This document shows, one piece after another, positions 1-9,900 of a stretch of 40,742 nt of DNA. Numbering within the stretch: the stretch's first letter is position 1; each line of letters begins with the position of its first letter. The position numbers were made by a program, and so were the translations under genes. The stretch comes from JBAYJY01 sp041664945 (GTDB lineage: Bacteria > UBP15 > UBA6099), in contig JBAYJY010000018.1 in assembly GCA_041664945.1 (NCBI GenBank), forward strand, positions 1 to 40,742. The letters run 5' to 3'. A model generated the notes under the pieces. The model was not told where the DNA came from. It saw nothing but the letters and a program-made list of their open reading frames with translations, and did no database searches.

Positions 1-925
1 AGTCGGCGCTGTGTAGTCAATTGAGAACGTGCGGGTGACAGTTGTTCCGGTGTTGCCAGCATTGTCTGTGTCGTAGAATTCTACCTGACACATGTCGGCG
101 CCCTGATCCCTGCAGTTAGCCGCGGCGCCGACGGTGATCGACGGATCAGTGGCGCAGGCGTAGGAAGTCCACGCCAGAGTTTCGACAGCGTTGCTCAACA
201 CTCGATAGTAACAAACATTGAGTCCGGAACCGCCTGTATCTGCATTTGTGACGTCGGCGGTGAATGCCGCGCTCTGCCACGAGCTTGCGGCAGGACCGAC
301 GATAGTTGTAGTCGGCGCCGTGTAATCGATCGAGAACGTACGCGATGTTGAGGTTCCGGTATTGCCGGCGTTATCTGTGGCATATACCTGAACATCGCAC
401 ATATCCGCGCCCTGATCGCGGCAGTTCATGCCGGCGCCGACTGTAATGTTCGGATTTGTCGCGCACCCGTATGCAGTCCATACTTTCGTCTGCACCGCAT
501 TGCTCAGCACGCGATAGTAGCACAAGTTAAGCCCAGAGTCCGCGTCTGAATTAGTTACGCTTACGTCAAAAGCTGCGCTCTCCCAAGCGCTGGCGGCCGG
601 AGCCGTGATAGTCGATGTCGGCGCCGTCCAATCGATCGAGAATGTTCGAGTAACAGTCGTTCCAGTGTTGCCGGCAAGATCAGTGTCGTAGAATTCGACC
701 TGACATTTGTCAGCGCCTTGATCGCGACAGTTAGCCGCCGCGCCGACGGAAATTGAAGGATCAGTGGCGCAGGCATAGGAAGTCCACGCGAGCGTTTGAA
801 CAGCGTTGCTCAAAACACGATAATAACAAACATTCAGACCAGAGCCACCAGTGTCCGCGTTTGTGACGTCGGCTGTGAATGCCGAACTATGCCATGAACT
901 TGCGGCAGGGCCGACGATAGTGGTT
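1..925 (-). repeat. Tandem 306/309-bp coding repeats (three units, array continues off the edge)
   Basis: Three in-frame units lie end to end within the giant gene, with marker GTCGGCGCCG-like boundaries near 1, 311 and 617. The period is therefore 309 then 306 bp (103 and 102 codons). Each unit encodes a segment from TI(V/T)xPAAS to RTFSID(W/Y)TAPT with conserved LNxCYYRVLSNAV and NCRDQGAD motifs and four cysteines. The first and third units differ at only about 7 residues by eye, while the middle one is more diverged. This fits recent unit duplication or recombination rather than an old domain array. The cysteines suggest a disulfide-stabilised Ig-like fold outside the cytoplasm. Confidence 0.9.
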
Positions 926-3900
926 GAGGGCGGCAAATTGTCATACTTGAAAACGAAGGTGGTGCTTGCGGGATTAATATAATTGCCGACATTGTCGTAA
1001 GCGGTGAATCGCATGTAGTAACTATTACCCGCAACGAGCGGCCCGGTCGCAGTGAAATTATTGGCCGTCATATCGTAAATCGGGGTCGCCGTTGAGTCTG
1101 TGCTGAAATTAATTGTATATTTGGCAAGTCCCGAAGCTGCGCCTGAAGGAAGGTCGGAAACAGCTGCCCATTCGAAATAAGGATTCGAATAATTGTACCA
1201 GTTTCCGCTTGTGAGCGCGACTGTCTTTCCGCTATCAGAATAACCGCTGACAGCAGGAGTGACAGGCGCCTGATTGTCCTGTCCGAAATCCACGCGCACT
1301 CTTATTGTGTTGGAGCAAGTGTCGTAGTCGGTGAAGTAGACGGTCGAGCTCGCCGCGCCGGCGGTGATGTTGTTATAGCTGACTGACAAAGTTTTCGGAG
1401 TTCCGGCGGGACTTGCATAATTCCACTGGGCCGGCAGTCCGAAAGCAGCGTCGCCCTCGAGCGCGGTGATAGCATTGTTATCTGTTCCAATCAGTTGAAC
1501 GGAAGGAATCTGACCGGCGCCCATTCCGGCGAGACTGTTGAACCACACCGTGCAGTCCGCGTTAAGGCCCGCTTTATTCTGGCTTTGCGGATTAGCATCG
1601 CAGATGCTGCCGTTGTCCTGAGATCCGTAGAAATAAGCATTCTGGTTTGAAGTCACCGAAACGCCCGTGATGGCCGGGAGAGTGTTGTCAATTACGACCG
1701 GCGGGGAAGTATAAACTGTCGGGATAGCGGACTGATTGCCGTTTCTGTCCTTAACCTGCAAATAAACTGTTTTGTTTGCGCTGTCCGCGCAGCCCCCATT
1801 CGGATCGCCTGTATTCGAAATCCAGCCGGACAGACAAGCGGTTCCGTCCCAGTTGAGACATGTCTGTCCGTTCGTAACGTCGAAACCGCATTTTATGTCG
1901 CGCGAATCGCCCGTGCAGTTGCAGCAGACATCGAGATCGATCTGCGACGGCTGTATCGACACCCAAGGCGCGTTCGCTAATTCAGATTCCTTGCAGGCGA
2001 ACCTCATTCCGGATATGCCGCTGCAGTTGTCCGAACCTTCGATCGTGCTGATTTCCGGCGTGCTTGTAGTGATGCAACTGCCGGAAACATTTAATGCGAT
2101 GGCGGAAGCGACCGGCTTAACGTTGTCTCTGTTGATGTCGCCGGGGAACCTGATCGTCGCGGTTCTGAAAGTGGTGAATCCGGCGGCGGCGGTTCCCGGA
2201 GTTATAAGAACCCTCCGGGGCGGGCATGAATTTTCGATGAAAGTGACTGTTCCGACGCCGTTGCTGATCGCTCCGTTTGTCGAAGGGCCGCCGAGCGAGC
2301 CGCCAGCCAGACTTGTCGCAATAACCTTAGTGTCGGACGGGTCGGGTTGTGTGGTGTCTGCCGTAACGCTCAATTGTGTCGTCGCTTCATACGTTTCGTT
2401 AGCGGCGTATGACGCGATGTTGCCGTAAGTGTCAACCGCGCGAACGGTGATCTGTTTGGAAACTTCTGGCGTGTTCGAAACGTAAGCTTCCTGAGCTAAT
2501 GTATATGTGCCTGTCGCCGGGCTTGTGAATGTTATCGTGCCCGCAGTCGGCGTTATAGCGCCGGACGGGTTGACGCTCTGAACTGTCAGGAAAGAGCTTA
2601 TGACTCCGGAATCGTTGTCCTGTATTGAAACTCTATCGCCGGCTACGAATATCGCCACATCGCTTACGCTGAATGTCCTGCAGTTCGTGCCGACGCCTTG
2701 CCCTTCGTTACAGTCGACAGTAACAGTCGAAGTTGAGGCATAAGGGTAAAGCTCCAGAGTGTGAGCTTGAATATTGACTCTCGAAATTCCTGGCGAATTG
2801 GCGCTTGTAAGGTCGAGGGAAGTAGGAACGCCGGCGACCGAATATGTTAAACCGTTAATGGGAATTTCAGCGTCTATAACGCGGCCGTCGGTCACCGTCG
2901 TATTAATGTCATACGTAACGTAGAAATATGTTTTAACGCCGGAAGCTATTGTCTGCACGGGCGCAAATCCCGAGAAAGTAACCGAGCCTCCGGAATAATT
3001 GCCGGTTGCGATCTGAGTGTCTCCAGCGCCGAGCGTCGGATAGCAGACTTCACAAGCGCCCGCTGTTCCGCCATCGCGCCATAGGCGTATAAGAGAAAGC
3101 TCAGAACTGGCTAAAGTGTCAGAAGATGACTTGTTGACTTTTAATGAGTCAATATTTATTGAAGAACCTAAGCCATTGATAACCTGAAGCGTCAGTACAG
3201 GCGCTTTAACCTGTCCTGCAGGCGGCTCAAGCCCGGTTATATCAACTGCGCTCATGCAAACGTTGTTTCCGAAAGTCGTCACAGCGCCGCCCGCCGGTTT
3301 ATATGTCAATGAAGTCGTCAAGTTGATAGTAACATCCTCCGGCGGCGCCGATTCAACATCCGTTATGGTGACCGTGCCAATGCCGTTGGTCAAATCGCCC
3401 TTAACCTGATTAGCGTCGCCCGGCGGATTTGCGGGCGAATATGTCGCTCCGGTCAGGGAACTGCTGACAAAATCCACAGTGTTCGCGCTTCCGCCAGTAT
3501 TCTTGGATTCAGTGAATGTTACAGTGATGTTAGCATTGGCATACGTAGTTGGATTTCCGTATGAGCCGCGGTCTATATTTTCAAAAATATCAGAGGCTTT
3601 GAAGGTAATCAGGCGCTGTCCCTGAACGCAGGATTGTGAGTTTGGCGGATCTGCCGTCACCATTACGGCGACCAAGTCTATCTTGGAACTTCCGGACGAA
3701 CCGGTGTCCGCGCTCGGTATCGGGCTGACAACCGCAGGGTTGTTCGTGAACGTGATGCCGCTTGTTTTGATCGCCGCGTCTATTGTCGAGCCGTCGGCGT
3801 AGTAACCGTTTGAATCCAGAGATGTATTTATGTTGTACGAAAGGTGATATCTGACATTGCTCGTGTCAGGTATGCTTTGCGCAAGGGCGCTGAAAGTCGC

Positions 3901-6900
3901 GACGCCTCCGCTGAACGTAGCCGTGCCGAGCAGCGTGTCGCAGTTTGTTGCGCCAGCATTGCATACTTGCGAATTGTTTATGTAAATATATCCCAACGCT
4001 GTTTTCTGGCTAATGCTGACCGCGAGCGCCGAATTAAGAGTGATCGTGTTCGGGCTCGCGGATGTGTCCACGGCTGTAACCGTTTTAGCCGAACTCGCGG
4101 AACAGGCCGCATTGTGACACACAGTGACGTTCTGGCCGACCGCATACCGCGCGGCGTCGTTGACTTTCAGCACTGAACAGGAACTGCAGTCATCAAGCAA
4201 AATCTGTTTTGCCGTGCCGTTGTTGACATACGGATCGAAAACATTGTCGCCGTCGTCTTTCCACAGTTGAACGGCGCTCACGTATGTATCGCTGCTGTTC
4301 TGGCTCTGGAATTTCATCTCAGTAATAATCTGTCCCGAGTTCCCCGTCGGCCCGTCGTAGACCAAAAAATTCATTATCGGCACAAACGTGCTTCCTGCGT
4401 TGACATACTTCAACTGAACCGGGTCTGTCAAAACATACGCTTCAGCAGTTTTGGTCGAGAGCCTGCAATTCGGCGGATCGGCGTCCACGCCGTTCGAGTC
4501 GGGATTCACGCAGAATATATCCTGATCGGTGTAGTCGTTGCTGTCTACCGATTTCGGTTTGTATCGGCCGGTTTTGCTCGTGTCGCATTCAGGCGCATCA
4601 ATCATTGAAGTAGTGTATGTGTCGATCTTGAAATAGTTTGCGCTTGCGGTCGGAGCGACCGTAGTGCCGCCGGATTGCACTACCGTATAAACAAGCGTTG
4701 AGGTGGCGGCGGTTGTGAGACACGCCTGATGCATGCATGTGCCGCCCACTATGCTCGGCGGGGTGACCACGAACTCGCTTCTGTAATCCGTCGAATCAGA
4801 CAACCGGATGAATGACAGGTCGCTGGCCGTCGCGTCGATATACGCCATCGAACTCGGCGCGGTTGATATGTTTTCAATATCAAGATAGACCTTGAAGGAT
4901 GTTCCATAATAAAGTTCGGGATTGTCCGTGCCTGTTCCGGCTTCAGTATTTGGACAAAGCGCGGCGCCGTTTGCGTCTCTTACATACATTTTATTAACTC
5001 GTATCTGCGCCGCGTTTACGATGCTCACGCTCAGCGAATTCAGCGGAAAAGCCTGAAGCGCCGTAGACTCATATCCTGATTGCACTTTAGTGTGTTCTAC
5101 AAAGGAAGTGGTTGTGTAACTGCCTGTGTAAGCGGGAGTGACGTCGATGTAACTGGCGTTCTCCCCGGAGACTGCGCTCCATTCGCCGGTTGAACCATTC
5201 GTGGAAATGAACATGCGTTCGTTTTGAATGATATCGTTTGTGACAGAATTATTGATGTAAACGCGCGAGCAGGCCGCGCAGTTATTCGTCAGCGCTTTTC
5301 TTGAGTTCGGATACACCATGCTTGCGTCCAGAAGCGAAATCTTCATCGACTGCGCTGTTGTGACACTGTCAACATCGAGCAACAGATCCATCGATTTCTT
5401 TTCCGCGCCGGAAAGTTGAAGGTATGTTGAGAAATCAAGGGTTACGGTTGAGCCAGTGTTTTCAAGCGACGAGTCCTCTTTATTGACATAAAAGAAAGAC
5501 GGGTCTGAACCTGTTTGCCGTAGAGCAACCCTGTCGAGCAGCCCTCGCGGATTGGTTGTCACGGTTGAAGGCGCGCAGCCCGTTGTCGCGCAATCGTACA
5601 ATGAGAAAACCAGCCTTGCAATTTTCGCGGACGCGCCGTCGCGGAGGATAAACATATTTTTATTCACGTAGAACGGGCCTACGGTCGATGACAGCGTAAT
5701 TGCTTTTCCGACCGCGTCTATACCTCCAGGAGCGATAGTGGCGGAGGTGTAATTGTCGTCGTCGCCAATTATTACCGTCTGCCCTTCCATGCCCGTGAAA
5801 ACGCTCGTGTCGCCGACGAAAAGCGTGGAACAGTTCGGAGCGCAGTTCGCGCCGGCGTTAGTGCTTGTGACTATCTGGTCGAAAAGCCGAACTGATAGCA
5901 CAATCGGCTTGGTGGAAGTCTGTCCTCTTGATAAAACCTGCCCGACCGCCCACGTGTCCTTCTTGACGACCAACAGCCCATTTGCGATCGGCGGCGCCTT
6001 GAACTGCGTTGTCACGCCCGTTGTCATTTGCGGGTTCGTCTCGCCGAGATCGGGATAAAAAGTGTCCGTGACCGATCCCGTTCTTGGCGCAATGTGTATT
6101 GCGGTTCCAGAGGTCTGATCTTTTGCTATCACATAGTTGCTTGCGTCGCCTATCGCAAATGTGCGCCCTGACACCGCGCCGTCAGCAATCATGTCGCCTG
6201 AACGGATCGTAAGAGTCGTGGCAGTATTTGCTTTGATTCGATAAGATTTCGTCGGAACAGTGAGATCGGGTATCAGCGTGTGCGACACCCATTGGTTGGT
6301 CGTCCATGCCGCGGTTGCCTTTGTCAGAACCGTGCTGGTCAGCCCCGTGCTTGTCCCGGATTCAGTGTTGTAGTCCCCGTCCAGAATAAATTCCAGAGCG
6401 CTTCCCACCGGATACAATGTCGACAGTTGATTGAAGTCCATATATATGTCAAGCGTTTTTACCGAGCTTTCACCTACCGTAAGCGGATTGGAATCAGCGT
6501 CTGTGAGCGTGAGTGTAAGATCGTTGTAAATGTCAGTCATTGAACTGATATTGTTAGAGTTCAGAAATTCAGTCGCGCCGCTTTTTGCCACAATTCGCGC
6601 GATTGTTCCAACCGTTGTTTGAGTTCCGGACGGTTTGAATCTCAATTTTATCGACGATACCTGTATCGTTTTCCCGGACCCGACAGTATTGGGATTCTCG
6701 AAGTTGAGCGTCATGACTTTGATGTTTGTCTGATTATCGTAAATAGTTCCGGGCAGATAGCCTATATGCGAAACTCTCATCGCATAGCCTTCAACAATAA
6801 TCGAAAGTGTTTTCCCGGTTTCCGGCGGGACCGTCACCGGCGACGGGTCTCCTGAGTTTTTTGACTGAACTGAGAATGAGTTGCCGCCAATCGCCGCCTG

Positions 6901-9900
6901 TTCCGTAACGTCGATGCCTGAAGAGGGATATCCGTAATTAACAGTGAGCGTCTGGCCTGCGTTCATCGAATATACATGCACTTTGATCGTCCGGCCGCTA
7001 ACGCTGAAAGTGTCTGTCGGGCAAAGAATGGTATCGCCTGTCGCGCTTACTGAAACTGTGCCCGAAGTGTTTGGGGTTTCCGTCGGCGGAGCCCAGCCTG
7101 ATGGAATCGTGATCGTGACGTAACATAAAGCTTCCGTGCTCGGGGTCGGAGTCGCTCCGCACGAACAGGCAGCCGTCGGCGTCGGATAATTGAAAGCAGA
7201 CGCCGCGGTATATGATATGGCCCACTGGCCGGCAGTGCTGATTCCAACCGATGTCGACGGAGTAATTCCCGCCACGCCTGGGTTGCCCTGTCCTCTCGAC
7301 ACTTTTACCCTTTTCGAAACGTACGGACTGTAGTTGCCCGCCGTATCGACGCCGATAGCGGTTATGTAATATGTGCTAAGCGAAGGAAGACTGATATTGT
7401 TTGCGGAATATGTGCCGGTTGAATCGACCGTCTGCGTCGAAACTCTGTTAACTTTTATTCGAGCGTCCGCGGAACTGAAAAGTTTAACAACGGCAAGGTT
7501 GCTGAAAGAGCCGAGGTTGAGAAGTATCCTGTCGCAGTTGGAGCATGGTTCCGTCCCCTGATCGTATCGCGGATCTGCCGGGTTTATGTCGTAGTAGTTG
7601 CCGATTATAGGTTCGCCGGCGTCATATTGGTTATTTGCCGTTACGGCGTCTATCCAGCCCTCTTTGGTTGTCATCGGCAGCAGCGCCGTTCCGTCCGCGC
7701 ACGAACCGTATATCAATGTGTCCGTGCCTGCGTTATAAACGTTGTTGTTGGATGCGGCCGCCTCACGCACAACGCATGTAAAATCGGTCGATGAGACTGT
7801 CACCTGATATCCGTTGGCGTCATTATACGAACCGTCCACAGCTACGCTGTTCTGAGATGTATACGTTCCGTCGGACGGGACAGTTATTGTCGGCTCGGTC
7901 GGCGCCGTAGTGTCTATCACAAAGTGAAAACCGGTGGAAGTGTTCACGTTCCATGGGTTCGGGCTTTCAATCGTGCCTGCCGAGTCCTTTCCGTTGGCAA
8001 CCTGTATCTGCGCCGTTCCGTCGCACGATCCGCCGCAGCATGCTGTGCTCCCGGCGGGTATCGTTATCCATCCACGCCATTCATTTACGTTATAGTAACC
8101 GTCGAAATAATTTGCCGTCGGCCCGGTGTCCGTGTGTTTCACGCTTGCGTTCATGGTTATGAACGCTTTCGTGTCCAAGTCGATCGGGATGCCGCTCGGC
8201 GTTGTCTGCATCGTATAAAGCACGCTATCGGCGGTCGCGTTGAATATCTGATTGGCGGAACTGGCGCTATCGCCGACTATCGGCTCGCCAGTGTTGTAAT
8301 TCCAGATTCCGTCTCCTCCGCCGCCAAGCGGAAAATCAATAAAACCTTCTTTCGGGGCAACGGTCCTGAATGATACGAGCGCCGTCCCGTCGGGAGGAGT
8401 CACTCCGAAATATTTTGTGTCGGCCGCCGCCGTGAACACGCCGTCCCCGTTGTCCAGCACAACGGCTTCGTCATATATCGGCAACTGACAATTGTTTTGC
8501 GTTATTACCTGCACTGATGGCGTTTCATAGGCCATCATCGCCTTGTTGAAGCTCACAACCGCCTTCATCTGGCCTGCCGGAACAGGAGAAACAGGGTTTA
8601 CGCTGACCGACGAAACGTCCGGCGGCGCCGCTGCGTTCCCGATCGTGATCTGATCGGTGACCGTGGCGGCATATCCGATGTTGTACTTAACAAGCCGGTT
8701 GTTGCCGTAATCCGCCACCCATACGTATCTGCCGTCATTCGACACCGCCACGCCCCACGCAGAATTCAACTGCGTGTCGCCGGAGCCCGGCGGTGTGCAG
8801 GTCGCCAGCCGCGGGTCGCATACGCCCCGGAACTGGTTCTGCCAGTTGATGACATGCGCAGTCAGAGCGCCGGATACCTGATTGTAGTTTACATAGTTTC
8901 CAAAACGATGTACGGTCATTCCTTTCGTGGGCGGGTCCGCCGTGTAATCGCCTCTGTCCGTTACATATAAATTTCCGTAATCGTCAACCGCTATTCCGCC
9001 GCCCGCCGTGACATATGTCGCAGCGTTTGAAAAAGACTCAATCACAGTTCCCGTGTTGCTGAGTTTATCAATAGACCCGTTTTCATAGACGACATATAAA
9101 AATCCCTGCTTATCCATCGTAATGTATCTCGGGTCCGCCGAAAGGCTAGCAAAATTATCCCTCACTCCAGCTGCGGTATACCTGTATATTTTCTTATTCT
9201 GATCGTGCAGCACATATGCGTGCGCGGATGAACCGGCCACTCCCGGTTCGACAACTATTCCGCGCGGCCCGGCGTTCATGTTTCCTGGAGCGGGCGTATC
9301 AATTATCGTCCAGCTTCCCGTACATGTCGTTTTATCCGTCATTATATATCGATCAACCGAATCGTCGTTTACGTCGGAAGCCCACAGGTATGTTCCGTCG
9401 TCGCTAACAGCGAGTCCGTACAGGTTCTGGAACAATCCGCTGCCCGTGCCGAAGCCGCCTATAGCGCATTTCAGATTCCCGTCCTGATCAAACTTTTTTA
9501 TCAACCCGGACGATGCAAGCGCCACATAAACGTTTCCGTCCGCGTCCATATCAATGCTTGTAGGATAAGGCGTGGAATATTCATCAAAAATGTGGTTGGA
9601 GAAGGTCATTGCTCCAGCGGCGAGGCTTAATTTCTTGATTCGGTTGTTTCCGGATTCAGCGACGTATAATATTGATCCCACTGTATTCGTTAACCCGGAA
9701 CTCAACGCCAATCCGTGAGGAACATTAAATTTATCGTTCGCGCTCCCCGGCGGCGTGGAGCCGAAATTGCTTACGGACGCTTTTGTACCTTTGTTGAAGC
9801 TATAAACAGTGTGCAAATTGTCAGCGCAGTTGGTGTCTGTACCGCCATAAACGTAGTTGGCGGCGTCGCATGCGCATGAAACATAAAGGTACGTACTGTC

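Noticed and set aside
1772..2428. Plus-strand open frame of 218 codons inside the giant gene
   Set aside because: It is a shadow of the minus-strand frame: no ribosome site, no recognisable domain, and the minus strand reads as clear repetitive domain protein throughout.
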